NCBI GenBank assembly: GCA_020632875.1
Contig: JACKET010000001.1
Span: forward strand, 496,001 to 560,000
Reading direction: 5' to 3'
Length of the DNA stretch: 64,000 bases
From: Alphaproteobacteria bacterium
Lineage (GTDB): Bacteria; Myxococcota_A; UBA796; GCA-2862545
Under the pieces are notes generated by a model. It was not told the origin of the DNA. It searched no databases and was given only the letters and a program-made list of their open reading frames with translations. Positions 22,676-31,241 of the stretch are shown in pieces. Every line of letters starts with the position of its first letter. Positions within the stretch are counted from its first letter, which is position 1. A program made the translations under genes and the position numbers.

Positions 22676-25185
22676 CCGCCATCCTCCCCATCGCGCCCAC
22701 TCCCGACCTGGGCGGTCCCTCCCACGAGGCCGGTCTCGGCGGGCTGATCGCGCTCGTCGAGGGCGTCGAGCAGGCCTTCCCGCTCTCCGAGGTCGTCGTG
22801 CGCACGGCCATCGTGGCCGACTGCGCCCGCACGGTGGTCGAGCAGCGCTTCGAGAACCCGTTCTCCCAGCCCCTCGAGGCGGTGCACCTGTTCCCGCTTC
22901 CCGAAGACGGCGCGGTGGTCGAGGTCGAGCTGAAGGCGGGCGAGATGACCGTCCGCGCCGAGTGTCGCGAGCGCGAGGCGGCCGAGAAGGCCTTCGCAGA
23001 AGCCCGCGACGCCGGGCATCGCGCGGCGCTGCTCACGGCCGAGCGCGCCGACGTCCACACGCTGCGCGTCACCCGCATCCCGCCCGGCGAAGAGGTGCGC
23101 GTGCGCATCGTGGTGGTCGAGCGGCTCGAGAAGGTCGACGGGCGGTACCGCTGGCGCTTCCCGACCGTGATCCCGCCGCGCTACCTGCCGGGCGACCCCG
23201 TCTCGCACCGCGGCGACGGCGTGCTCCCCGCGACCGACCGGGTGCCGGATGCCGACCGGCTCCAGCCGCCCGTCCGCCTGAACGGCGGCACGTCCCTCGA
23301 CCTCGAGGTCGAGATCCAGGGGCCCGTGCGCAACCTGCAGTGCGCGCAGCACGCCTTCCGCATCGACCTCGACGGGGCGATCCGCGTGGCGCCCGCCGCC
23401 GACACCACGCTCGACCGCGACTTCGTGCTGGCCTTCGCGACCGCCGAGGCCGACGCGATGGTCAGCCGCGCCTGGACCGACGGAACGCACACCCTGGTGG
23501 CGGTCGAGCCGCCCAGCGTGGCGCTGCCGAAGGCGCTCCCGCGCGACGCCGTGTTCGTCGTCGACATCTCCGGCTCGATGAGCGGCGTGAAGATGCGGGC
23601 CGCGAAGCTGGCGCTGAAGTCCGCGGTCCATGGGCTGGCGCCCGGCGACCGGTTCCGGATGATCGCCTTCGATGACCGCGTCGAGGCCATGAGCCCCGAC
23701 CTGCTGGCGTACGACGAGGGCACGCTGGCCCGCGCCGACGCCTGGATCGGCGCGCTCGACGCCCGCGGCGGCACCGAGATGCTGCCGGCCATCGCCGAGG
23801 CCCTGAAGGGCGACGACGTCGTCGGTCGCTCGCGCTCGGTGCTGTTCATCACCGACGGGCAGGCGTGGAACGAGGCCGAGCTCACGGCGGCGGTCGCGAA
23901 CCGCCGCAAGGGCGCGCGGTTCTTCACGTTCGGCATCGACACCGCCGTGAACGGCGCGTTGCTGAAGCGCCTCGCGCGGGTCGGCGGCGGCACGTGCGAG
24001 CTGTGCACCCCGTCCGATGACATCGAAGAGGCGCTCGCGAGCCTCGAGGCGCGCTTCGGGAACCCGGTGCTCGAGAACGTGCGTGTCGATGGGCTCCCCG
24101 CGGCGCGGTTCACCGGAGAGGCCGTCTTCACCGGGCGCCCCGCCACCCTGCTGATCGAAGGCGCGCCGGCCTCGCTGACCGTCCGTGGGCAGGGGCCCGA
24201 CGGCGAGCAGGTGTTCACGGTCGAGCCGAAGCGCCTGGCGTTCCCCATCGGTGCCCTGTGGGGCCGCGAGCGCGTCGCGGCGCTCGAGGATCGCCTGGTG
24301 CTGAAGCCGTTCGAAGAAGAGGCGCTGCGCCCTGAGATCGTCCGTGTGGCGCTGCAGTACGGGATCGCGTCCCGGTTCACGAGCTTCGTCGCGGTCGACA
24401 CCAGCCGTGTCGTCGAAGGCGAGTTGAAGACCGTCATCCAGCCCGCAGAGGCGCCCCACGCCTGGGACATGATGTCCGGAGGCGCGCCGCCGCCCGCGGG
24501 CGCGATGCCGCCGCCCATGGCCATGCCGGCACCGATGCCGTCCCAGGCGCCTGCGCGGTATCCGAACCTCGGCAGCGCGGCGGGTGGGCGCGCATCCGGC
24601 GACGCCGCGATCGGGAACCGCAAGGCCGCACCGCGCCGGATGCAGGACGCGAAGCCCGCCCCCGGGGGGGTCCTCGGTCGCATCGCGGACGCGCTGTTCG
24701 GCGGAGCGGTCGACAAGGAGTCCGCTCCGAAGGGCTTCGCCGCGAGCGAAGAGGCCTCCTTCGACCTGGGAGAGGGCGCCGCTCCGCCGGCCCCGCCGCC
24801 CCCGCCGAAGATGGCGCGCGAGCTGTACGCTCCGTCTCCCGAGCCCGATGCGAGCGCCGCACCGCCTTCGAGCGACGCCGCGGGCGATCTCGCCCGGTCC
24901 CAGTCGGCCGACGGGAGCTTCGGGGGCGACGTGGCCCGCACGGCGGCCGCGCTCCTCGCGCTGGTCCTGCTCGGGAACACCCGCCGCACCGGGTCCCGCC
25001 GCCGCACGGTCGCGAAAGCGGCCCAGTGGCTGCAGGCCCACGCGTCCGACCCGCTCGCGGCCCTCGCGCTGAAGCTCCTCGCCGAGGCCGAGTCCGGGGC
25101 GGCGGTCACGCCGGGAGATGCCTGGGCGCCGCTGTTCCAGGCGGGAACCGAAGGGCGCGCGCTGCAGCAGGCCGCCCAGGCCTGA
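22672..25185 (+). CDS. VIT and vWA domain protein (inter-alpha-trypsin-inhibitor heavy-chain type)
   Basis: 837 residues. Residues about 20-150 are a VIT domain (TVVEQRFENPFSQPLEAVHL, FPLPEDGAVVEVEL, IPPGEEVRVRIVVVERL). A vWA domain with an intact MIDAS follows (VVDISGSMSGVKM near 305, GGTEMLP, ITDGQAWNE). The rest comprises a beta-rich segment, a Pro/Met/Ala-rich linker with a run of proline, and a helical C-terminus starting GDLARSQSADGSFGGDV, similar to the tail of marine-sortase-type VIT proteins. No signal peptide is obvious. In other bacteria such proteins are linked to surface adhesion or stress. Coupled to the MerR gene by ATGA. Confidence 0.85.
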   Translation: MTAILPIAPTPDLGGPSHEAGLGGLIALVEGVEQAFPLSEVVVRTAIVADCARTVVEQRFENPFSQPLEAVHLFPLPEDGAVVEVELKAGEMTVRAECREREAAEKAFAEARDAGHRAALLTAERADVHTLRVTRIPPGEEVRVRIVVVERLEKVDGRYRWRFPTVIPPRYLPGDPVSHRGDGVLPATDRVPDADRLQPPVRLNGGTSLDLEVEIQGPVRNLQCAQHAFRIDLDGAIRVAPAADTTLDRDFVLAFATAEADAMVSRAWTDGTHTLVAVEPPSVALPKALPRDAVFVVDISGSMSGVKMRAAKLALKSAVHGLAPGDRFRMIAFDDRVEAMSPDLLAYDEGTLARADAWIGALDARGGTEMLPAIAEALKGDDVVGRSRSVLFITDGQAWNEAELTAAVANRRKGARFFTFGIDTAVNGALLKRLARVGGGTCELCTPSDDIEEALASLEARFGNPVLENVRVDGLPAARFTGEAVFTGRPATLLIEGAPASLTVRGQGPDGEQVFTVEPKRLAFPIGALWGRERVAALEDRLVLKPFEEEALRPEIVRVALQYGIASRFTSFVAVDTSRVVEGELKTVIQPAEAPHAWDMMSGGAPPPAGAMPPPMAMPAPMPSQAPARYPNLGSAAGGRASGDAAIGNRKAAPRRMQDAKPAPGGVLGRIADALFGGAVDKESAPKGFAASEEASFDLGEGAAPPAPPPPPKMARELYAPSPEPDASAAPPSSDAAGDLARSQSADGSFGGDVARTAAALLALVLLGNTRRTGSRRRTVAKAAQWLQAHASDPLAALALKLLAEAESGAAVTPGDAWAPLFQAGTEGRALQQAAQA

Positions 25186-25188
25186 CGG

Positions 25189-25668
25189 TCAGCCCACCAC
25201 GCCGAACATCGCGAGAGCGAGCAGGGCGTGGACGAGGAGATTCAAGACCCCGGCCGCCGCGAGCATCACGCGGTCGCCGGGGTCGCTCTGCGATCGGGCC
25301 GCCTCGACCACCGCGTGCACGCCGGCCAGCGACATCACGGCGGGGATCGGCGCCAGCCAGAAAGCGGGATCCCGGGTGAACAGGATCAGCATGTACTGCA
25401 GCACGACGAGCGCCACGGCCGTGAACCCGGGCATGAACAGCACGGTCATCGCGCGGTCGCGATCGCCGCGCTTCGACACGTCGGCGGCCTCGCGCTGGGC
25501 GTTGCACTGGTGGCAGATGTCGCCGTCTTCGGCGGCATAGAGGTCTTCGGGCTGGGTGGCCCCGCCGCAGCACGCACACGCGACGAAGCCCGCCGGGATG
25601 GCCTGTTGGGCCGCGGCGGGCTTCTCGGTCGAGGTCTGGCTCGACGGCGGGGGGCGCGTGGCCTCCAC
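25189..25668 (-). CDS. Zinc-ribbon membrane protein of unknown function
   Basis: 159 residues. A cytosolic N-terminus contains two CxxC knuckles (VACACCGGA and DICHQCNAQ, around residues 30-55), forming a zinc ribbon, followed by three to four hydrophobic helices (TVLFMPGFTAVALVVLQYML, WLAPIPAVMSLAGVHAVVEA, VMLAAAGVLNLLVHALLALA). No enzymatic motif. It lies 5 bp downstream of the DUF2135-like lipoprotein gene on the same strand and converges with the VIT-vWA gene 3 bp away. Function unknown. Confidence 0.75.
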   Translation of the reverse strand: MEATRPPPSSQTSTEKPAAAQQAIPAGFVACACCGGATQPEDLYAAEDGDICHQCNAQREAADVSKRGDRDRAMTVLFMPGFTAVALVVLQYMLILFTRDPAFWLAPIPAVMSLAGVHAVVEAARSQSDPGDRVMLAAAGVLNLLVHALLALAMFGVVG

Positions 25669-25673
25669 GCCGA

Positions 25674-26525
25674 TCAGAGACCCGTGACGGTGCCGGCGTT
25701 CCAGTCGATCTGGGCGAAGTACGTGTCGGTGTCTTCGCCGGTGATCGTGCGGGTGTCGGACCAGGTGAGCGAGCCGTTCAGGTAGATGTTGACGGTCACG
25801 TTGGTCGGCTCGCCGCCGTCGCCCGGGTAGTCGTGCACGAACACGGTGAACCCGCCGCCCGACGCGTCGGGATCGTCGATGTTGATGTTCTCGGGGCCCG
25901 TGCCGGGGATGTCGTCGAGGTCGAGGCGGGGGTTGTCGCCCGCGTAGCCCGTCGCGCCCCAGTCGAGCACCGCGCCGCCGTCACAGTTGACGAAGTAGCA
26001 GTCGGTGCCGGTGCGGGGCGTGCCGCCCGGGGCGAGCAGGTGGAGATCCATGTCGTCGCCGGCGCGATCCCAGAACATCTCGACCCACAGGTCCTGCGCG
26101 GGGATGGCCTCGAGGTTCGTCGTGCACGGGGCGGACTGGATGCCGGCCTCGTTCGTCACGATGAGCTGACCGACGTAGGTGCCGGCCTGGTCGGGCATGA
26201 AGTTGCCACGGACGGCGTCGCCGGGCGGCATGTCGACCGCGGAGCCCGCGGGCTTGGAGAGCAGCGTCCAGTTGTAGCTGGTGATCGCGAGCCCACCCGG
26301 GTCGTACGAGCCGGAGCCATCCCACGTCGCGACCTCGAAGGGCGGCGAGACGGGGTTCGGCGAGACCGAGCACTCGGCGATCGGCGCATCGGCGGGCGGA
26401 ACCACCGTGGGCGGGACCACGAGACCGGTGTCTTCGTTGATGATCACGTCAGGACGCTCGACCAGTGAGTAGTCGTTGCATCCCATGACAGTCAGAAGAA
26501 TAGCTCCAAACATCGCAATCCCCAT
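25674..26525 (-). CDS. PKD-like lipoprotein with DUF2135-type C-terminus
   Basis: 283 residues. Signal sequence with lipobox TVMGC (Cys about 16). Residues 50-125 form a PKD/Ig-like fold (APIAECSVSPNPV, ATWDGSGSYDPGGLAITSYNW, DQAGTYVGQLIVTNEAG). The C-terminal region carries the pattern LWVEMFWDRAGDDMDLHLLAPGG..., with GGFTVFVHDYP, as in YfaP/DUF2135 proteins that are secreted and calcium-binding in appearance. Probably a surface-exposed lipoprotein. The gene upstream on the strand is 119 bp away beyond an inverted repeat. Confidence 0.75.
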   Translation of the reverse strand: MGIAMFGAILLTVMGCNDYSLVERPDVIINEDTGLVVPPTVVPPADAPIAECSVSPNPVSPPFEVATWDGSGSYDPGGLAITSYNWTLLSKPAGSAVDMPPGDAVRGNFMPDQAGTYVGQLIVTNEAGIQSAPCTTNLEAIPAQDLWVEMFWDRAGDDMDLHLLAPGGTPRTGTDCYFVNCDGGAVLDWGATGYAGDNPRLDLDDIPGTGPENINIDDPDASGGGFTVFVHDYPGDGGEPTNVTVNIYLNGSLTWSDTRTITGEDTDTYFAQIDWNAGTVTGL

Positions 26526-26592
26526 CGCTCGAGGTCAACGTGATCCGTTGGCCGCATATACCCCGAGCTACAGGGGACCGCCACCGTTGGTT

Positions 26593-26638
26593 GCGCCCGG
26601 GTCAGTGCCTTGACATCCGGTTCACATGTCCCGGGCGC
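26593..26638. terminator. Nine-bp inverted repeat between the TPR and PKD lipoprotein genes
   Basis: GCGCCCGGG (26593-26601) and CCCGGGCGC (26630-26638) are perfect 9-bp complements with a 28-nt loop, placed just after the stop of the minus-strand TPR/zinc-ribbon gene. A TTGACA lies in the loop on the plus strand. It has no T-run. Terminator or operator are both possible. Confidence 0.4.
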
Positions 26639-26644
26639 AGCGGG

Positions 26645-27250
26645 TCAGGAGAGCGGGTGCCCGCACGCCGGACAGTCGACGGTGCCGTCGTCTTCGAAGC
26701 GGATCGTCGCGGCGTCGAGCGGCGTACCGCATCCGGCGCAGGCCTTCGGGAGCGAGCGACGCTGCGCCCGGTTCGGCGCGACGCCGTCGCCGGGGGTGGG
26801 GAGCGTCTTCAGCCCGAAGCGCGTCTTCACCTCGTCGGACAGCGCGGTCGCGACATCGGCGTCTTCGCTGCGGAGGTCGCGGACGAAGCGGCCGAAGTGA
26901 CGGCCCACGCGCTTCTTCTCGGAGATGCCCTCGGCGTGCGCGATCCCGGCACGGGCGGCTTCGACCGCCGCAGCCGCATCGCCGGACCGGAGCAGGGCAG
27001 AGGCGCCGCGCAGCGCGAGGTACGCGCCGATGGCGTGCTGGCCGCGCTCGGCCGCGATCTCGCCGAGCTGGGCGAAGGCCTGGGCGGCATCGGCGTGCTT
27101 GCCGGCCTCTTCGAGCGCGTGTGCGTCGGCGATCTGCTTGCGCGCGCCGTCGCCGAGCGCGCGCTTGCCGGCCTTGCCGCCGGCCTTGCCGCCACGCCCC
27201 TTGGTCCCCTGCGTCATCGAGCGGAGCATCACTCCGCGACTCGTCCTCAT
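26645..27250 (-). CDS. TPR-like protein with C-terminal zinc ribbon
   Basis: 201 residues. A basic Gly/Lys-rich N-terminus (TKGRGGKAGGKAGKRALG) precedes three TPR-like helix pairs (ADAHALEEAGKHADAAQAFA, GAYLALRGASALLRSGDAAA). The C-terminus has a four-Cys zinc ribbon (KACAGCGTPLD...VDCPACGHPLS). It is cytosolic. The ATG at 27250 overlaps the OmpA-gene stop (ATGA), so coupling is likely; an in-frame ATG at 27217 is an alternative start. The zinc ribbon suggests nucleic-acid or protein binding; no function is assigned. Confidence 0.75.
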   Translation of the reverse strand: MRTSRGVMLRSMTQGTKGRGGKAGGKAGKRALGDGARKQIADAHALEEAGKHADAAQAFAQLGEIAAERGQHAIGAYLALRGASALLRSGDAAAAVEAARAGIAHAEGISEKKRVGRHFGRFVRDLRSEDADVATALSDEVKTRFGLKTLPTPGDGVAPNRAQRRSLPKACAGCGTPLDAATIRFEDDGTVDCPACGHPLS

Positions 27251-29052
27251 TTCTCACCACCTTCCGGATTCGCCGCATCGTCACTGCGTTCGGCGACGAA
27301 GAAGTCGACGCGGCGGTTCTTCGACCACGCCGCTTCGTTCTCGCCCTGCTCGATCGGCTTCGACTCCCCATAGCCTTCTGACTCGAGACGGCCCGCCTCG
27401 ACGCCCTTGCCGACGAGGTAGTCGAGCACCGACTTCGCGCGGTCTTTCGAGAGCTTCAGGTTCGAGCTGGCGGAGCCGCGGCTGTCGGTGTGGCCCTCGA
27501 TGCGGATCTTCACGAGCTCGGGGTGCTCGACGATGGCCTGGGCGACCTCGTCGAGGAGGCCGAACGACTCGGGCTTGATGATGGCCTTGCCGGTCTCGAA
27601 GTAGATCGACTCGCGGATGTCGATCTTCTCTTTCTTCACCTGCACGCGCGCGGGCTCGAGCGTCACGTCCTTCGTGATCTTGCCGCCGTCTTCGAGGGCG
27701 ATCTCGAAGCCGCGGCCCCGGTAGCCGTCGGCGGTCACGCGCACCTGATAGGTGCCCGGCTGGAAGGCGTGCATCGCCCCGCCCGCGTAGGGGCCGTCGG
27801 GGTCGTTGCGGACGGCCCAGGTGGCGCCGTCGATGGCCTTGCCGTCGGGGTCGAGCACCTTCACGACGAGCTCGGCGGGCACGATGGCCTTCTCGAGCAC
27901 GTACAGCGCGCGGTGGCGCTCGCCGTCGGGGACGTTGAGCACCTGGCCCTCGAGCGGGACGTAGCCGGGCGCGGACACGTCGACGGTGTACGTCGCGCTG
28001 TCGAGGGGCAGATCCTGCCCGCTGCGCACGGTCTTCCCGGTGCCCTGGATCACGATCTCGGCGTCGGACAGGTCTCCGCCGCCCTTCGCCTGCACGAGGA
28101 GGGTGACCTGGGTGGGCTCGGGGCACCCGTCGTCGTCGCGGAACCCGTCGAGGTCCTCGGGATTCTCGGGGCACTCGTCCTTTCGGTCGACGAGACCGTC
28201 GCCGTCGGTGTCGACGGCCCGCGGAGGCTCGTAGGCGACGGAGAGGAGCGTGCGGAGCTGCGGCGCGCCGAAGCCCGACGTGAAGCCCGTGCCGACACCG
28301 CCGCGCAGGACCAGGTTCTCGTAGCGGTACCAACCGCCCACGATCCCCTCCACGGGCGTGGCGTCGGCGATCAGGTCGGCCACGTTGAAGTGCCCGCCCA
28401 GGTCGAACGAGATGCCCGCGTCTTCGACGATGGCGTAGCCGGCGCCCGCGCGCACCACGAGCTGCGTGCCCCAGTCGAAGTTCTCGAGCCGCTCGCGCGG
28501 GATGCCGCGCACGCCGACGTTCCCCGTGACCAGGAACGGACCGGTCTCGTGGTCGACGATGCCCGAGAGCTCCCACGCGAACCCGCGGTTGCCGAGCGGG
28601 GCGTCGACGATCGTGGTGGTCGGCAGGGCGGCGCGGCCGCCGATGGCGAGGCCCACGGGGGCGTCGACGCGCTCGAGGATCGTCGCCTTCACGTCGAGCG
28701 CCACGTCGCCGAGGCCGCTCTCGCCGCCGTCGGTCGCGATGTTGCGGAGGTAGATCGGCACGTCGACGCCGAGCCGGATCGGGCCCTTGGTGTAGCCGGC
28801 GAGGACGTCGAGCTGGAACAGATCGCCGACGAGGCGGTTCACGTCGCCCGACGTGTCGCCCGTCCACAGGACCGGGTTGCGGGCGTACTGCAGCAGGCCC
28901 CGCGCCACGAAGTAGCCGTCGGGGGCGCGCCCGGAGTCGTCGGACCACAGCGTGTGGGTGCCGTCGATCGTCGGTCGGAACAGCTGCCCGTTCGTAGCGG
29001 GCACCGCGCCTCCGCTGACCTGCGCGAGCGCGGCGGACACGACCAGGATCAT
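27247..29052 (-). CDS. OmpA-family outer-membrane protein with TSP3 segment
   Basis: 601 residues from the ATG at 29052 (GGAGGAG upstream). An N-terminal signal (MILVVSAALAQ) and about 270 residues of beta-barrel-like sequence with alternating aromatic strands come first. Next are a short thrombospondin type 3-like calcium repeat (DTDGDGLVDRKDECPENP, DDDGCPE), two PEGA/carboxypeptidase-regulatory-like beta modules, and a C-terminal OmpA domain (ESIYFETGKAIIKPES, IRIEGHTDSRGS, LSKDRAKSVLDYL, GYGESKPI, NRRVDFFV) that binds peptidoglycan. Family role: anchoring the outer membrane to the wall. Divergent from the kinase-FGE gene across 121 bp and coupled to the TPR gene downstream. Confidence 0.88.
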   Translation of the reverse strand: MILVVSAALAQVSGGAVPATNGQLFRPTIDGTHTLWSDDSGRAPDGYFVARGLLQYARNPVLWTGDTSGDVNRLVGDLFQLDVLAGYTKGPIRLGVDVPIYLRNIATDGGESGLGDVALDVKATILERVDAPVGLAIGGRAALPTTTIVDAPLGNRGFAWELSGIVDHETGPFLVTGNVGVRGIPRERLENFDWGTQLVVRAGAGYAIVEDAGISFDLGGHFNVADLIADATPVEGIVGGWYRYENLVLRGGVGTGFTSGFGAPQLRTLLSVAYEPPRAVDTDGDGLVDRKDECPENPEDLDGFRDDDGCPEPTQVTLLVQAKGGGDLSDAEIVIQGTGKTVRSGQDLPLDSATYTVDVSAPGYVPLEGQVLNVPDGERHRALYVLEKAIVPAELVVKVLDPDGKAIDGATWAVRNDPDGPYAGGAMHAFQPGTYQVRVTADGYRGRGFEIALEDGGKITKDVTLEPARVQVKKEKIDIRESIYFETGKAIIKPESFGLLDEVAQAIVEHPELVKIRIEGHTDSRGSASSNLKLSKDRAKSVLDYLVGKGVEAGRLESEGYGESKPIEQGENEAAWSKNRRVDFFVAERSDDAANPEGGEK

Positions 29053-29173
29053 GGACTCCTCCTCCCAGGGGCTCGCGGACTCTACTCCATGAAGTGCTCG
29101 CGGAGCGCGGCTTGCCCTACAATGGGCCTGCTCCGGCGGACCCTCCGCCGGGCCGACCGCTGGAACAGGGGCG

Positions 29174-31207
29174 ATGTCCGTAGAGGACCGCGACGCACAG
29201 GACACGGTCCCGGACTACGGGATGCCCGCGGCGGGCTCGGGCTTCGCGCCGGGCGCCGTCATCGGCGACGTGTGGGAGGTCGAGGAGACCCTCGGCAAGG
29301 GCGGCATGGGCAGCGTGTACCGGTGTCACAACCGCCACGCCACGCGCATCCTCGCCGCGATCAAGCTCCTCGATCCGGCATTCCAGTACCACCCGGAGGC
29401 GAAGGCGCGGTTCCTCCGCGAAGCCGAGATCCTCTACACGGTCGACCACCCGAACGTCGTGAAGGTCAGCAACGTCCACCTCGACGCGCAGCCGCCGTAC
29501 CTCGAGATGGAGTTCGTCGACGGCATGGCGCTCGAAGACGAGCTCGGGCGCCGCGGCGCGATGGCGCCCGCCGTGGCGGTCGATCGGGCGCGCCAGCTCG
29601 CGAGCGCGCTGAAGTACCTGCACCGCAAGGAGATCTTCCACCGCGACGTGAAGCCCCAGAACATCCTGATCCGGCGCGACGGCGCGCTGAAGCTCGTGGA
29701 CTTCGGGCTGGCGGTCGAGCGCGGCGGCGACCGCATCACGGTGCAGAACGACTCGAACTTCGGCACCGTGTCGTACTGCCCGCCCGAGTGGGGCCGTCCC
29801 GGCGAGGTCGACCCGGCCGCCTGGGATCTCTACGCGCTCGGCGTCGTGCTCTACGAGATGCTCACGGGCACCGTCGCGTTCCCCGTGGCGCCGGACGACG
29901 ACGCCAAGCGCCAGATGATCCAGGTGATGAGCGACAAGCAGCGGATCGAAGCGCTCGATCCCGGGCCCCGCTTCCATCCCGGGCTGCGCGAGGTCGTCCG
30001 CAAGCTCACCCACAAAGAGCTCGAGCAGCGCATCCGCGACGCGAAGACCCTCGAAGAGGCGCTCGAGGCGCTGGATGCCGACTTCTCCGAGCACATCCCG
30101 GTCCCCGAGCCGGTCGCGTCGGGCGGAGGGCTGCGCAAGGCCCTCGGCATGGCGGGCTTCTTCTCGAGCGTGCTCGCCGTGGGGCTCGCGGCGGGCGGCA
30201 TCATCGCCGGCATCCTGCTGCTGGCCATCGGCACGGCGTCCTCCACGCGCGACGCCGAGATCCTCGTCACGGGCGTGCCGGTCGACCTGCCGGTGTTCGT
30301 GCGCATCGGCGAGCAGGGCCCCTCCGGGGTCGAGGGCGCGAAGCAGCGGTTCGAGGCGCTCCCCGTGGGCGAGGTGGTGGCGCAGTGGGCCGTGGGCGAG
30401 CGGTGCGAGCTGCCGTGCACGGACTGCCCGAAGTGGTGCGTCATGGGCGAGACCCCGCTGGTCGTCGAGGATGGCGACGGGGCCCAGGTGATCGGCCTCG
30501 AGGTCCGCCCGCCGCCGCTGCGCACGCTGCGGGTCCGCGCGCGGGGCGTGGCGAAGGGCTTCGTGCGCGTCGATGGCCGCGAGGTCCCGTTCGTCGACGA
30601 GATCGCGACGGTCGACGGCGTCCGTCCCGGCCCGCACGCGCTCTTCGCCGCAGCGGGGGACTGCCCGACCGGCTGCGAAGGGGCGGGATGCGGCCCCGCC
30701 TGCTCGGTCACGACCGAGGCCGTCGTGGTGCCCGCCGAGGGGCGCCTGCCCCCGTTGAACCTGAGCCTCCGCGCGCCCGAAGCCGAGCCGGCGCCCGAGG
30801 CCGGTCCCGCGCCGAAGCCCGCCGGTCCGTCGACGCCCGACCAGGTGACGCGGCGCCAGTTCGCCGACTGGCTCGCGAGCCATCCGGAGTGGCATCCCGA
30901 CGCGGCGCGCACCGACGGCCGCGCCGACGACGCCTACCTGTCGGGCTGGGAGGGCCTCGAGCCCGCGGCGCCGTCGAGCGCGCCGGTCACGAACGTCACG
31001 TGGCGCGCGGCGGCCGAGTTCTGTGCGAGCCGCGGGGGCCTCGCGCCGCTCGGCGCCGCGCCCGCGAAGTGGACCACCGGTGCGCCCATCGAGTGGCGCC
31101 GGGGCGATCGCGGCGGGCGCGCGTGGCGCCAGCGCGACGGCACCTCGAGCGCGGTCGTGGGCACGACCGACGCGAACTCGACGACGTCCTTCCGCTGCGC
31201 GCGCTGA
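29174..31207 (+). CDS. Membrane Ser/Thr protein kinase fused to an extracytoplasmic FGE/SUMF1-like domain
   Basis: 677 residues. Cytosolic kinase domain with all catalytic motifs: GKGGMGSVY (residues 42-50), AAIKLL, HRDVKPQN (near 160), DFGLA, and GTVSYCPPE activation segment. Then a membrane helix (AGFFSSVLAVGLAAGGIIAGILLLA), a Cys-rich beta region (CELPCTDCPKWC, CPTGCEGAGCGPAC), a Pro/Ala linker and a C-terminal about 125 residues resembling the formylglycine-generating-enzyme/SUMF1 fold (VTRRQFADWLASHPEWH, APVTNVTWRAAAEFCASRGG, SFRCAR). Catalytic FGE cysteines are not clear, so this may be a ligand-binding version, as in other bacterial receptor kinases. A -10-like TACAAT lies about 55 bp upstream. 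Confidence 0.87.
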   Translation: MSVEDRDAQDTVPDYGMPAAGSGFAPGAVIGDVWEVEETLGKGGMGSVYRCHNRHATRILAAIKLLDPAFQYHPEAKARFLREAEILYTVDHPNVVKVSNVHLDAQPPYLEMEFVDGMALEDELGRRGAMAPAVAVDRARQLASALKYLHRKEIFHRDVKPQNILIRRDGALKLVDFGLAVERGGDRITVQNDSNFGTVSYCPPEWGRPGEVDPAAWDLYALGVVLYEMLTGTVAFPVAPDDDAKRQMIQVMSDKQRIEALDPGPRFHPGLREVVRKLTHKELEQRIRDAKTLEEALEALDADFSEHIPVPEPVASGGGLRKALGMAGFFSSVLAVGLAAGGIIAGILLLAIGTASSTRDAEILVTGVPVDLPVFVRIGEQGPSGVEGAKQRFEALPVGEVVAQWAVGERCELPCTDCPKWCVMGETPLVVEDGDGAQVIGLEVRPPPLRTLRVRARGVAKGFVRVDGREVPFVDEIATVDGVRPGPHALFAAAGDCPTGCEGAGCGPACSVTTEAVVVPAEGRLPPLNLSLRAPEAEPAPEAGPAPKPAGPSTPDQVTRRQFADWLASHPEWHPDAARTDGRADDAYLSGWEGLEPAAPSSAPVTNVTWRAAAEFCASRGGLAPLGAAPAKWTTGAPIEWRRGDRGGRAWRQRDGTSSAVVGTTDANSTTSFRCAR

Positions 31208-31241
31208 GGCGCTCCGGGTTAGTCACCGGCGGGAGGTGCAC

